A stretch of DNA of 64,000 nt, from positions 310,001-374,000 of the forward strand of contig JADJNW010000003.1 of NCBI GenBank assembly GCA_016714085.1, in the 5' to 3' direction. Under the pieces are notes generated by a model that saw nothing but the letters and a program-made list of their open reading frames with translations, was not told where the DNA came from and searched no databases. The translations under genes and the position numbers were made by a program. Source of the stretch: Saprospiraceae bacterium. GTDB lineage: Bacteria; Bacteroidota; Bacteroidia; Chitinophagales; Saprospiraceae. This document shows, piece by piece, positions 47,015 through 55,786 of the stretch (position 1 is its first letter; every line of letters begins with the position of its first letter).

Positions 47015-47428
47015 ATGAGGAAACATTTTTTACGTCTTGGCAGTCTAATGGGGATGCTGGCAGTTGTTCTCGGCGCTTTTGCTTCGCATAGTCTGAAAAA
47101 TATGCTCACGCCTGAAGAAATTGCTACATTTGAAATAGGCGTCCGTTATCAATTTTATCATGCTTTTGCAATTTTGATTGTAAGTATTTTTCTTTATATC
47201 AGAGAAACAAAGTTTGCCACTATCGCCGGATGGCTATTTTTTATAGGAATTATACTATTTTCCGGCTCTCTTTATTTACTTGCCTTTAAAAATATTGCCT
47301 ATCAATTTCCTACAGGCGTTGTCGCGCCGATCACGCCGATTGGCGGTGTTCTTTTCATTGCCGGCTGGATATTTTTATTTCTTTCCAGCTATCAAACTCC
47401 AGAAAAAAATCACCGCTCAAAATCATGA
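47015..47428 (+). CDS. DUF423 family membrane protein
   Basis: A 137-residue inner-membrane protein with four hydrophobic helices. It has the DUF423 signature GAFASHSLKNMLTPEEIATF, then VRYQFYHAFAILIVSIFLY, SGSLYLLAFKNIAYQFP and a C-terminal PITPIGGVLFIAGWIFLF (the GG-containing helix). The family is widespread and of unknown role, possibly in cell-envelope or heme-related functions. It lies on the strand opposite the respiratory operon, which ends 163 bases away. Confidence 0.9.
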   Translation: MRKHFLRLGSLMGMLAVVLGAFASHSLKNMLTPEEIATFEIGVRYQFYHAFAILIVSIFLYIRETKFATIAGWLFFIGIILFSGSLYLLAFKNIAYQFPTGVVAPITPIGGVLFIAGWIFLFLSSYQTPEKNHRSKS

Positions 47429-47535
47429 TTTTCGGCAAATTTTAAAATTTTTCGCTCAGGGTTTTCGTTTATGCGGAGTGCTTCTACGTTGGAAGATATT
47501 TAATGTTCACCGATTAATCATAATTCCAAAAAAAC

Positions 47536-47568
47536 AAAAGCCATCCCCGTTTTAGAGAGATGGCTTTT
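47536..47568. terminator. Bidirectional terminator at the end of the respiratory operon
   Basis: AAAAGCCATC (47536-47545) pairs perfectly with GATGGCTTTT (47559-47568). It lies between the DUF423 gene (plus) and the last gene of the minus-strand operon. Confidence 0.9.
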
Positions 47569-47590
47569 ATATTTCTTTTACTTTTATTAT

Positions 47591-47851
47591 TCACACTTCA
47601 TCCAATTCTTCTTTTTCTTTGCGTCGATTGCGCCACCATACGTAACCAATTGTCCCCACAATCAAATAAGGTGTAGCCAACATGTATAAAATACCTACAT
47701 TCAATCCTTTACCTGCTGTTCCGCCATTTTTCAAATTGCTTTCCGCAGCGATTTTACACATCGGACACTGCGCTTGTAACGTCGGTGTTGTAAAATTAGA
47801 TATAACAAGAAAAGCTATAACAGTGAATATTTTTAAATATTTATTACGCAT
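47591..47851 (-). CDS. Small exported protein with CPMC motif, end of oxidase operon
   Basis: I place the start at 47851 because the ATG opens a signal peptide (MRNKYLKIFTVIAFLVISNF). The 86-residue product then has TLQAQCPMCKIAAESNLKNG and a C-terminal membrane helix (ILYMLATPYLIVGTIGYVWW) with a positive tail. A CPxC-type pair in the periplasm suggests a metal or redox role. Similar small genes sit next to DUF420 and oxidase genes in Bacteroidota, so I infer a part in oxidase assembly, but no function is known. It overlaps no gene and lies 26 bases after the DUF420 gene. Confidence 0.7.
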   Translation of the reverse strand: MRNKYLKIFTVIAFLVISNFTTPTLQAQCPMCKIAAESNLKNGGTAGKGLNVGILYMLATPYLIVGTIGYVWWRNRRKEKEELDEV

Positions 47852-47877
47852 CGCTTCAATATTTACATTATAAAAAA

Positions 47878-48411
47878 TCAATAATAAGGCATCAACATGA
47901 TATAACAAACCGGGCCGGTAATCGCAACGTACAGCCACAAAGGAAATACCCATCTTGCCATTTTTCGATGCCGCTCGATTTGATTCGTATAAGCCCTTAT
48001 AAAAGTAAATAAAATAAATGGTAAAATCAATCCCGCTAAGACAATATGTGTAATTAAAATGAAATAATAAATGTATCGTATCGTGCCTTCGCCTCCAAAT
48101 TTAGTTTCCTCAGTGGTGAAGTGATAAGCTACATAAGACAGTAAAAACAAGGCCGAAAGCGTAATAGCCACATAAATCATGCGGCGATGCATTTTTACAT
48201 TTTTCTGTTTGATGAAATAAAAAGCCGCTATTAAAACCACAGCCGTCAAGGCATTCAGGGTAGCATGAAAAGGCGGCAAAAAGCTAAAATCCCAACCATC
48301 AGGCAGCGGAATCTTGATCCTACGCATCAAGCCCACGAGCAATAATACTGCGCCGCTCACCACCCAAGCCCATATATTCAGTCTTTTTGCTATTTGTAAA
48401 TTTTGTTCCAT
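47878..48411 (-). CDS. DUF420 membrane protein (CtaM-like)
   Basis: About 177 residues from the ATG at 48411 (MEQNLQIAKRLNIWAWVVSG). Five or so hydrophobic helices alternate with conserved His residues: FLPPFHATLNALTAVVLIAA, KMHRRMIYVAITLSALFLLS, LITHIVLAGLILPFILFTFI and the HRKMARWVFPLWLYVAITGP. This matches DUF420, whose best-known member CtaM is required for cytochrome aa3-type oxidase maturation in Gram-positive bacteria. The His residues suggest heme or copper handling. Its place at the end of the oxidase operon agrees with an assembly role. Confidence 0.9.
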   Translation of the reverse strand: MEQNLQIAKRLNIWAWVVSGAVLLLVGLMRRIKIPLPDGWDFSFLPPFHATLNALTAVVLIAAFYFIKQKNVKMHRRMIYVAITLSALFLLSYVAYHFTTEETKFGGEGTIRYIYYFILITHIVLAGLILPFILFTFIRAYTNQIERHRKMARWVFPLWLYVAITGPVCYIMLMPYY

Positions 48412-48444
48412 ATTATATTCCAAAAGCTTCTTTTAATCTGAATT

Positions 48445-49104
48445 TTAATTATCCGATTTCCCTGATACCGATCTTCCTTTTTCCATTGGAAGCAGCAAAG
48501 CAATGTGTTCTACCAATCTGTTCACCTCTTCTGTTTTTCTTAAGTCGTAATATCTGCGCACCGTTCCTTGCGCATCCGCCAAAGCAAAATGCGCATTTAC
48601 AGCATTTTCAGGAATTTTATAAACATTGGTCGCAATCGTTTTAAAAATCTCAGGGTTTTCTTTCAAAAAAAAGCATTGCGCGGTATCCTGCAATTGATAT
48701 TCTGTGGCGAAAGCATCAATATTTTCAGGGCTTGCCGTGGTATCCATTACATGCAACAGGAACGCAACATCGCGGCGTTCATCGAATTGATCGTGCAATT
48801 TAAACAACCATCGCCCAGATTGCTCGGTGATAGTTTGATCCTGGAAATTTAGAAAAGCAGCTACGATAATTTTCTCTGCAACGTCTTGTTTTTCAAGGGT
48901 TTGTCCGGAATAAGTCGTGAGTGCAATGGAAGGCATCGCACCATAATCATGCAAATCGCTCATCACTTCTTTGCGGTAATCCAAACCTGCTTTCAAATAA
49001 AACCAGGAACCGATTGGGAAGCCCACCAGCAGTAGCAGCAAGATACCTATTGCAAGGATAAAAGTTCTATTCAAACCCGATTTTTGGTTTGCCATACGAT
49101 CCAT
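48445..49104 (-). CDS. Sco1/SenC-like thioredoxin-fold protein lacking the Cu-binding CxxxC
   Basis: A 219-residue protein with one membrane anchor (TFILAIGILLLLLVGFPIGS) followed by a thioredoxin-like domain. Sco1 proteins normally insert copper into CoxII through a CxxxC in the loop after the first strand. Here that place reads VAAFLNFQDQTITEQSGRWL with no Cys. The remaining pattern (VAFLLHVMDTTASPENIDAF; FALADAQGTVRRYYDL) keeps the family fold. Either this is a degenerate paralogue with a structural role, or the true Sco is elsewhere. It lies at the 3' end of the oxidase operon, 34 bases from the DUF420 gene. Confidence 0.75.
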   Translation of the reverse strand: MDRMANQKSGLNRTFILAIGILLLLLVGFPIGSWFYLKAGLDYRKEVMSDLHDYGAMPSIALTTYSGQTLEKQDVAEKIIVAAFLNFQDQTITEQSGRWLFKLHDQFDERRDVAFLLHVMDTTASPENIDAFATEYQLQDTAQCFFLKENPEIFKTIATNVYKIPENAVNAHFALADAQGTVRRYYDLRKTEEVNRLVEHIALLLPMEKGRSVSGKSDN

Positions 49105-49183
49105 TTTGAACTATCAAAACATAAACTTATTAGATAGGAAAAGGTTGTCAGCCCAATGTCAAAGATGCCTCTATTTTAAATGC

Positions 49184-49211
49184 AAAAGGCGAGGATTTCG
49201 CCCCGCCTTTT
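49184..49211 (-). terminator. Hairpin after coxIV
   Basis: AAAAGGCG (49184-49191) pairs with CGCCTTTT (49204-49211) with GG/CC inside. It lies just after the coxIV stop and may attenuate transcription into the Sco-like gene. Confidence 0.7.
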
Positions 49212-49214
49212 GTT

Positions 49215-49643
49215 TTACATTAAGTTTTCAAGTGTATAAGTATCGTTTTGTATATGCATTCCTTGCGGCTCCTGGATTTGAGCGGGCTTTGCATTTTTTT
49301 CTTTAATTTGCTCCCGACGATCTTTCCAAGAATCCCCTTCCTGAAAGAAAGCGATAATTGCCCAAATTAATAAAGCCGTTGGTAATAACACCGTGAGTGC
49401 AAGGCCTTTCGCCTCGTACTTCATGTGCATAAATTCGTATATAATAAAATAAGCTTTATATGCTGATAATATTATAATGACAAAGCCTGCAATATATAAT
49501 ATTGCTGCATATTTTTCAGCGCCGGGTATAATATGTCCTTTGCCTAATAAAGATATAAAAACCTCGGCCAGCGTGACAATCGCTAATAGCCTTAGCCCAT
49601 AGTACACCCGCTTTATTGATTCTTCGTAACTCAAATGTGACAT
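49215..49643 (-). CDS. Cytochrome c oxidase subunit IV-type protein
   Basis: A 142-residue membrane protein with three hydrophobic helices (LLAIVTLAEVFISLLGKGHI; AAILYIAGFVIIILSAYKAY; ALTVLLPTALLIWAIIAFFQ). The middle helix and 'FMHMKYEAKGL' loop agree with the bacterial COX4_pro/CoxIV family, which stabilises the oxidase. The C-terminal tail (EKNAKPAQIQEPQG) is hydrophilic. It follows the two subunit III genes in the operon. Confidence 0.88.
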   Translation of the reverse strand: MSHLSYEESIKRVYYGLRLLAIVTLAEVFISLLGKGHIIPGAEKYAAILYIAGFVIIILSAYKAYFIIYEFMHMKYEAKGLALTVLLPTALLIWAIIAFFQEGDSWKDRREQIKEKNAKPAQIQEPQGMHIQNDTYTLENLM

Positions 49644-49766
49644 TTTATCTCTATTTAGATTTTTAGACGTTAGATTATAGACATTAAACCCTTCTTTTTT
49701 AACTTTAAACTGAATATCATATTTTGATTTCTTGTGTAAAGTTATGATCTAAAGTCTTAAAAGAAA

Positions 49767-50651
49767 TTACAATAAATAAAATACCAGGAATACAAATACC
49801 CAGACCAAATCCACAAAGTGCCAGTACAAGCCAATCTTTTCAACCATTTCATAGCCATTCTTGCGTGCCACATATATGCCACTAGCCGCATTCATTGCAA
49901 TAATCGTCAAGAACGCAACACCCGAGAATACGTGGAATCCATGGAATCCGGTGATAAAGAAAAACAAAGCACCAAAGGCTTTTGGCCCAAATTCCTGTTT
50001 ACCCACCGTACCGTCTTCAGCTACATAGCGCCGTTGAATCCATTCGCCGGTATCATGATCCTTATGAATCAGATAACTTTTGTGTGCTTCAAATTTTTCG
50101 CGCGCTTGACCTTCTTTATAGGCATGACCATGCGCATCATCTAAATATTCTCCATTGACTACGTGCGTACCGAAAGGGTTGGTTGTCACCGACATATGTT
50201 CTTCGGCGATCAGATTAGTCCATTCCCAAGCCTGGCAACTCAAGAAGCCAATACCTCCAATAATCGTCAGAAACATCCAGAAAACGACGCCATTTTTATT
50301 TTCGCGATGCCCTTCCTGTACAGCACGTACCATCGTTACCGAACTGATAATCAGCAAGAAAGACATTATTGTTACGAAAATTAATGGAGCGCCATTTGGA
50401 AGTAAGGTATGAAGACCAAATGGATCTGTGGAAAACACAAAATCCGGCACCGGCCAAGTGGGGCTGCTAAAGCGTAAAGAGCCATAGGCAATCAGAAAGC
50501 CCGCGAAAGTAAAGGCATCCGACAGCAGGAAGTACCACATCATCAACTTGCCGTAGCTTACCCTAAAAGGGGGTTTGCCACCATCCCATGCTTCGCCTTG
50601 GTGCTCTTCCACTTCGTGTTCATGTTCCAAAACGGTATCAACTGTCGCCAT
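49767..50651 (-). CDS. ctaE: Cytochrome c oxidase subunit III
   Basis: A 294-residue membrane protein of the heme-copper oxidase subunit III family. KPPFRVSYGKLMMWYFLLSD starts the first helix. The family loop WEWTNLIAEEHMSVTTNPFG and the last helices (FITGFHGFHVFSGVAFLTII; GLYWHFVDLVWVFVFLVFYL) are clear; the WHFVDxVW motif is diagnostic. A long hydrophilic loop (residues about 150-215; EYLDDAHGHAYKEGQAREKF) is an insertion relative to short bacterial subunits. The role is to shape the proton and oxygen path of the oxidase. Confidence 0.93.
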   Translation of the reverse strand: MATVDTVLEHEHEVEEHQGEAWDGGKPPFRVSYGKLMMWYFLLSDAFTFAGFLIAYGSLRFSSPTWPVPDFVFSTDPFGLHTLLPNGAPLIFVTIMSFLLIISSVTMVRAVQEGHRENKNGVVFWMFLTIIGGIGFLSCQAWEWTNLIAEEHMSVTTNPFGTHVVNGEYLDDAHGHAYKEGQAREKFEAHKSYLIHKDHDTGEWIQRRYVAEDGTVGKQEFGPKAFGALFFFITGFHGFHVFSGVAFLTIIAMNAASGIYVARKNGYEMVEKIGLYWHFVDLVWVFVFLVFYLL

Positions 50652-50677
50652 TATTTAAAGTTTGTTTGTTTTTCGAA

Positions 50678-51256
50678 TCAAGATTGCAGAATAAAAAAAG
50701 TAAATAAATAAATCCACAAAAAATCTACAAAATGCCAGTACGTCAGCGTCAATTCGAAGCGCAGCTTTCGCGCTGATGTCACTTGATATTTCAAAGCAAA
50801 AGCATGAATCAATGCGATTGTCAATGCTGCAATACCTCCAAGAATATGCGCCGCGTGCACCCCTGAAATCACATAAATAAATGAACCAGAGGGGTTTGTC
50901 GTTAATTCAACACCAATATCGCGCATCGCCAACCAGCCTTGATACTGCAAAATTAGAAAAGCGACGCCCAAAATAAAAGTGCTCACCAACAATCCTTTGT
51001 AAAATGCCTCATTTCCGCGTTTAAAAGCGAGATATGCTCCGTGCAAAGCCGCGCTACTCATCAGGATAACCAAGGTGCTTACAATAAAAACATTTGGCAA
51101 TCGGAATTCCAGCCAATTACCTTGCGCCTGGCGCACCATATAAGCGCTGGTGAACGCTGTGAACATCATAGCAATGCTCGCACAAGCGATCCACAATCCA
51201 AATTTTTTCGGATGTATTTTACTGCTTCTATATTCACTCGCCACGATCGTACTCAT
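50678..51256 (-). CDS. Second heme-copper oxidase subunit III-type protein
   Basis: A 192-residue protein with the CyoC/CtaE fold but shorter than its neighbour. Five helices are visible. It opens KFGLWIACASIAMMFTAFTS and ends in HAAHILGGIAALTIALIHAF then ELTLTYWHFVDFLWIYLFTF (WHFVDxxW). Two subunit-III-type genes side by side are common in Bacteroidota oxidase operons. It is eight bases after cyoE, so tightly cotranscribed. Confidence 0.9.
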   Translation of the reverse strand: MSTIVASEYRSSKIHPKKFGLWIACASIAMMFTAFTSAYMVRQAQGNWLEFRLPNVFIVSTLVILMSSAALHGAYLAFKRGNEAFYKGLLVSTFILGVAFLILQYQGWLAMRDIGVELTTNPSGSFIYVISGVHAAHILGGIAALTIALIHAFALKYQVTSARKLRFELTLTYWHFVDFLWIYLFTFFILQS

Positions 51257-51263
51257 CTTTTTA

Positions 51264-52213
51264 TTAAATTTTATCCAAAAATATTACAATCAATGTCAGT
51301 GGATTATACAAAAATGAATAAAACATTAGTTGCAAGGCTGCTTTCCGGTTGTTTTGCTTGTAAAAATTCCAGCCCAGTCCGGCATAAATCAAGCCCAATA
51401 TAAAAACAATCACCGCGGAAATAATACCGCTTACCCCAATGAAATAAGGCAATAAGCCAACAGGTAATAAAAACAAAGCATATATAAAAGACTGCAAACC
51501 AGTATTTCTGTCGAGCTGCCCATCCTTTGATGGCAAGAGTCGGTAGCCTGCGTTTTTGTAATCTTCATACCCCAGCCACCCGATTGACCAAAAGTGCGGA
51601 AACTGCCAGAAAAATTGAATTGCAAACAAGGATAATGCTAATAAAGTCAATTCTCCTTGAGCCGCCACGCAGCCAATCATCGTCGGCAATGCACCTGGAA
51701 CCGCGCCAATCACGACTGCTATCGGTGAAATGCGCTTCATCGGTGTGTACAAAAAAGCATAACTTACCAATGCAATCGTTCCAAAAAATGCAGCCCATAC
51801 GTTGAACAATGCCAGTAAGGTAATACCCGCCAAACTCATGAAACCAGCCGCCATCACTGCTTCTGACGTACTCATCCTACCAGTTGCCAAAGGACGATTG
51901 GCGGTACGCTTCATCAACTTGTCATAATCCTTCTCCAACACTTGATTGAGTGCGTTTGCAGCACCAGTCACCAAAAATCCCCAATTGATAGAATAAGAAT
52001 AGCAGCCCAATTGATAGCCGTTTCACTGGCAATTAAATAAGCCATCACAGAAGAAAAAACGACTGTAAGCGTCAATCTTAATTTTACAAGCAATTTATAA
52101 TCCTGCACCTTTGTGCTGACTAAGCTGAGCGACTTTTCGCTGCTTTTCTGATTTTCAATTACTACTTTTTCCGACACCTCTTTTATATTAAAATAAGCAA
52201 TTATTTTATTCAA
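51264..52213 (-). pseudogene. ctaB: Protoheme IX farnesyltransferase, frameshifted
   Basis: UbiA-family enzyme making heme O for the oxidase. The first piece (52213-51968) reads VQDYKLLVKLRLTLTVVFSS and ends at AILILSIGDFW. One G is missing from a four-G run near 51998; with it the frame continues GGFLVTGAANALNQVLEKDY into the second piece. The Asp-rich prenyl-PP motif NALNQVLEKDYDKLMKRT and the PTMIGCVAAQGELTLLALSL region are visible, with several helices up to ILGLIYAGLGWNFYKQNNRK. Restored length about 316. Loss is unlikely, as heme O is needed here, so I regard the lesion as a sequence error. Confidence 0.85.
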
Positions 52214-52216
52214 ATA

Positions 52217-54073
52217 TTAATGCGCATCATCTTTTTCATCTTCACCCAGCGGTGTTATTTGAGAGATAAATTCTTGTCCATTCTTGCCATAATCGTACGC
52301 CCAGCGTTGTACCGTAGGAATTTTGCCTGGCCAGTTGCCGTGGCCTGGGCGGATCGGCGTTGTCCATTCAAGCGTAGAAGCGCCCCAAGGATTCATCACC
52401 GTCAGTTTTTTACCTTTCCAAATGCTATAGAAAAAGTTGATAACAAACAACACTTGCACCGCAAACACAATGATAGCAGCTACAGTGATGAATTTATTCA
52501 TCGCAGCAAAATGCTTGAATGCGTCAAAAGTTTCAAAGCTATAATAACGACGTGGCACACCTGCCATACCAAGATAATGCATCGGCCAAAAGATAGCATA
52601 AGCTCCAATTAGTGTTACCCAGAAGTGAATCTTACCCATCGTTTCATCCATGAATCGTCCATACATCTTTGGAAACCAATGATATATGCCGGCAAACATA
52701 CCAAAGAAAGCAGCAATCCCCATTACAATATGGAAGTGCGCTACCACAAAATAGGTATCGTGCATTTGAATATCGATCGCTGAATTCCCCAAGAAAATCC
52801 CCGTCAAGCCACCGGAAATAAACATAGACACAAAGCCAATTGCAAACAAACTTGCCGAATTAAATCGGATATTGCCACCGTAAAGTGTTGCAATCCAGTT
52901 GAATACCTTTACAGCAGAAGGAACGGCGATAATCAAAGTGAAAATTACAAAGAAGTTAGAGATGAATGGATTCACACCTGACATAAACATATGGTGCGCC
53001 CAAACAATAAATGACAAGAATGCAATTGCCAGAATGGAGTAAACCATCGCTTTGTAACCAAAAATTGGTTTGCGTGAGTGCACCGACAAAACTTCTGATA
53101 CAATACCCATCGCTGGCAAGATGATGATATATACTTCCGGGTGCCCTAAGAACCAGAATAAATGCTGGTACAAAATGGGGCTACCGCCAACATAATCTAG
53201 CGCCTGGCCACCTGTAAAGATTTCGCTCAGATAAAAACTCGTACCAAGACTCCGATCAAACATCAACAACAAAAAGCCAGATACCAAAACAGGGAAAGAT
53301 AATAGACCGATAACAGCAGTAATAAACAAAGCCCAAATGGTAAGCGGCAATCGCCACATACTCATACCTTTGGTACGAAGATTCAATATTGTTGTAATAT
53401 AATTAATACCTCCTAATAGCGTCGAAACAACAAATAAAGTAAGCGCTACCAACCACAGCGTCATACCTGCACCCGAACCAGAACTTGCTTGCGGCAAGGC
53501 ACTCAGAGGCGGATAGGCTGTCCAACCGCCAGAGAAAGGACCTGTACTAACGAATAATGAAGCAAACATCACCACACTCGCCATGAAAAAGAACCAATAA
53601 GAAAACATATTAAGCAATGGCGAAGCCATATCTCTTGCGCCTACTTGCAAGGGAATCAAGAAGTTAGCAAACGTACCACTCAAACCTGCCGTAAGTACGA
53701 AAAATACGATGATTGTACCATGCATGGTTACCAATGCATAGTAGAAGTCAGGTGATAATGTACCGATACCTGCATCGTTGATTTGAATCCATTTGCCCAA
53801 AACAGGCTTCAACCAAGCTAGGCTCTCCTCTGGGAAACCCAATTGCAGGCGAAATACGATCGACATCGCTGCACCAACCAAAGCCCAGAACATCCCGGTG
53901 ATCAAGAATTGCTTCGCAATAATTTTGTGATCCTGGCTGAAAATATAGGTAGTAATGAAATTGGACTGATACCTGTCGCCATGGTGATGCTCATGAAAAT
54001 GGTCATCATAGCCCAACTCCTGTATCAGCGCCTCTTCCTCTTGCATTGTTTTGGTCATTATATCATTAGCCAT
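52217..54073 (-). CDS. ctaD: Cytochrome c oxidase subunit I
   Basis: Catalytic subunit with heme a and the heme a3-CuB center. The 618-residue protein is intact. Landmarks: LVTMHGTIIVFFVLTAGLSG (first heme His), LFWFLGHPEVYIIILPAMGI (HPEVYI, Tyr of the K channel and CuB His), SFIVWAHHMFMSGVNPFIS (second CuB His pair) and DTYFVVAHFHIVMGIAAFFG (heme a3 and a His). The HPEVYI motif and Tyr cross-link mark it as an A1-type oxidase. The N-terminal tail (EEEALIQELGYDDHFHEHHH) is hydrophilic and His-rich. It precedes cyoE by three bases. Confidence 0.96.
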   Translation of the reverse strand: MANDIMTKTMQEEEALIQELGYDDHFHEHHHGDRYQSNFITTYIFSQDHKIIAKQFLITGMFWALVGAAMSIVFRLQLGFPEESLAWLKPVLGKWIQINDAGIGTLSPDFYYALVTMHGTIIVFFVLTAGLSGTFANFLIPLQVGARDMASPLLNMFSYWFFFMASVVMFASLFVSTGPFSGGWTAYPPLSALPQASSGSGAGMTLWLVALTLFVVSTLLGGINYITTILNLRTKGMSMWRLPLTIWALFITAVIGLLSFPVLVSGFLLLMFDRSLGTSFYLSEIFTGGQALDYVGGSPILYQHLFWFLGHPEVYIIILPAMGIVSEVLSVHSRKPIFGYKAMVYSILAIAFLSFIVWAHHMFMSGVNPFISNFFVIFTLIIAVPSAVKVFNWIATLYGGNIRFNSASLFAIGFVSMFISGGLTGIFLGNSAIDIQMHDTYFVVAHFHIVMGIAAFFGMFAGIYHWFPKMYGRFMDETMGKIHFWVTLIGAYAIFWPMHYLGMAGVPRRYYSFETFDAFKHFAAMNKFITVAAIIVFAVQVLFVINFFYSIWKGKKLTVMNPWGASTLEWTTPIRPGHGNWPGKIPTVQRWAYDYGKNGQEFISQITPLGEDEKDDAH

Positions 54074-54156
54074 CGCCAGAAAAATTTATATTGGTTCGAT
54101 AAGTTTTTTCTCAAAATGTAAATTATAAACTTCGCCGATTGTTTAAAAATATAACT

Positions 54157-55659
54157 TTATAATGATTGATTCAATATTCTGAATTCTGTTCGACGATTAT
54201 TGGCCCTGCCAGCCTCCGTATCATTCGTATCTATAGGTCTATCCTGACCATACCCGACCGATCTGAGCCTAGTAGCGGCAATCCCTTTTCCGACTATATA
54301 ATCGTACACCGCCTGCGATCTATTTTGCGATAGAATTTGATTTTGTGCAGCATCACCAGTATTATCAGTATGCCCTGCGATTTCAATCGTCATATTCGGA
54401 TACTTATTCATTACCTCCACTAAGTTGTCCAGTTCATATTGGGAAAGCGGCGTCAAATTCGCAGCACCCGTTTCAAAATTCACATAATTGAATTTCAACG
54501 TTTTATCGGCAATGCTATCAGAACTGATCGCTTTTTCTACTGCATCGGTAAACTCTTGCTTACGTTGCTTGATTTCAAAATCAAACAATTTATCCTTGTT
54601 TGGATCTTCATCTGTACCGCGTACCGAGGTCAAATAATATGATTTTTGCTGACTCAACCAGGCATTATACTCATCTTCGCTTACAATTTCTACAATACGG
54701 CGCATACTGAAGTGCCCGTTACCACATAATTCAGCACAAGCCAGTTCATAATTGAAAGCTTCCCACATCTTCGGGCCGGTAGGATCGCTTGGATCAGCTG
54801 GCTGTTGATATTGTTCATACTTTTGCAATCCTTCGCGGTATTCTGCTGTCGTTTTGGTGGGCGTAAAAATGAAATAAGTAGGAATACCAGGCACAGCATC
54901 CATTTTCACCCGGAAATGTGGCAAATAAAAATTATGCAGTACGTCACGCGAAGTGATCCGCACTCTTACTTTTTTATTGACAGGCAATACAATTTTATCG
55001 GCATGGATATCATCCAGGTTCTTTGTATCCGTCCAATCTTGCCCCAAAGGGTTCAAGCCTGTGATCATTTTATAATTCTTAGTACCTATCTGATTATCTG
55101 GACCCGGGTAGCGAATCGCCCAGGCAAATTGATATCCTGTTGCTTCGATTTCGATAAAGTCTTCCCCTTCATCTACATCTGCCATCACTTGATTCCAGGT
55201 ATCCAAACCTTTGATCACAAGAAAAGCCATTACGATGGCAGGTATCGCCGTCCAAATAATTTCTAATTGGTTGTTGTGTGACATGAATAATGCGGTTCTG
55301 CCTTTTTCCCCTTTATATTTCCAGGCGAAATAGAAAAGCGCAATTTGCGTCACAACGAACACAATTCCCGTGAAAAATAAAGTAATGTCGAACATACTAT
55401 CGAGGCTGCCTCCGTGCTCAGAAGCCGCCTTATGAGGACCGTAGCCCAGCATCCAGTTTTTGTAAACCAGCGCAGATGCTATACATCCGATCAAGAAAAG
55501 AACCACAAAAACCAGGGAGAGATTCGCTTGACGCTTGTTGATGATCAACTGCATCTCTTCGTCGCCCCGGATTTTGGAGGCCAATTCTGTCACGCGACTG
55601 ATTTGTATGACAATCACCGCGATGAGCAATAAACACAGGACTGCAAGTAAGAAAGTCAT
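54157..55659 (-). CDS. ctaC: Cytochrome c oxidase subunit II fused to an OmpA-like domain
   Basis: A 500-residue protein without any frame break. Four N-terminal hydrophobic segments are seen (TM1 MTFLLAVLCLLLIAVIVIQI; TM4 LEIIWTAIPAIVMAFLVIKG), then the CuA domain with HNFYLPHFRVKMDAVPGI and the binuclear CuA site ACAELCGNGHFSM (two Cys, His, Met). After this comes a linker (residues about 345-385) and a peptidoglycan-binding OmpA-like domain of about 110 residues: IEIAGHTDNTGDAAQNQILS, QNRSQAVYDYIVGKGI and YGQDRPIDTNDTEAGRANNR. The conserved Asp (HTDNTGD) and Arg (SQNRSQAV) for diaminopimelate binding are kept. It might anchor the oxidase to the cell wall. Confidence 0.94.
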   Translation of the reverse strand: MTFLLAVLCLLLIAVIVIQISRVTELASKIRGDEEMQLIINKRQANLSLVFVVLFLIGCIASALVYKNWMLGYGPHKAASEHGGSLDSMFDITLFFTGIVFVVTQIALFYFAWKYKGEKGRTALFMSHNNQLEIIWTAIPAIVMAFLVIKGLDTWNQVMADVDEGEDFIEIEATGYQFAWAIRYPGPDNQIGTKNYKMITGLNPLGQDWTDTKNLDDIHADKIVLPVNKKVRVRITSRDVLHNFYLPHFRVKMDAVPGIPTYFIFTPTKTTAEYREGLQKYEQYQQPADPSDPTGPKMWEAFNYELACAELCGNGHFSMRRIVEIVSEDEYNAWLSQQKSYYLTSVRGTDEDPNKDKLFDFEIKQRKQEFTDAVEKAISSDSIADKTLKFNYVNFETGAANLTPLSQYELDNLVEVMNKYPNMTIEIAGHTDNTGDAAQNQILSQNRSQAVYDYIVGKGIAATRLRSVGYGQDRPIDTNDTEAGRANNRRTEFRILNQSL

Positions 55660-55746
55660 TATTTATTCAATTATTATTTGAATTCAAAAACCATTTCAAA
55701 TGTACAAGCTATAACCAAATTCAGATAAGAAGGATTTATGACAAAC

Positions 55747-55771
55747 CGTGTTTAGAATAATTCTAAACACG
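55747..55771. promoter_or_regulatory. Perfect palindrome between actF and coxII
   Basis: CGTGTTTAGAA (55747-55757) and its exact complement (55761-55771) form an 11-bp stem with a three-base loop, between the ActF stop and the CoxII start. It may be an attenuator or processing hairpin that lets two parts of the long transcript be expressed unequally. Confidence 0.55.
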
Positions 55772-55786
55772 TCCTTCTTCACTATA

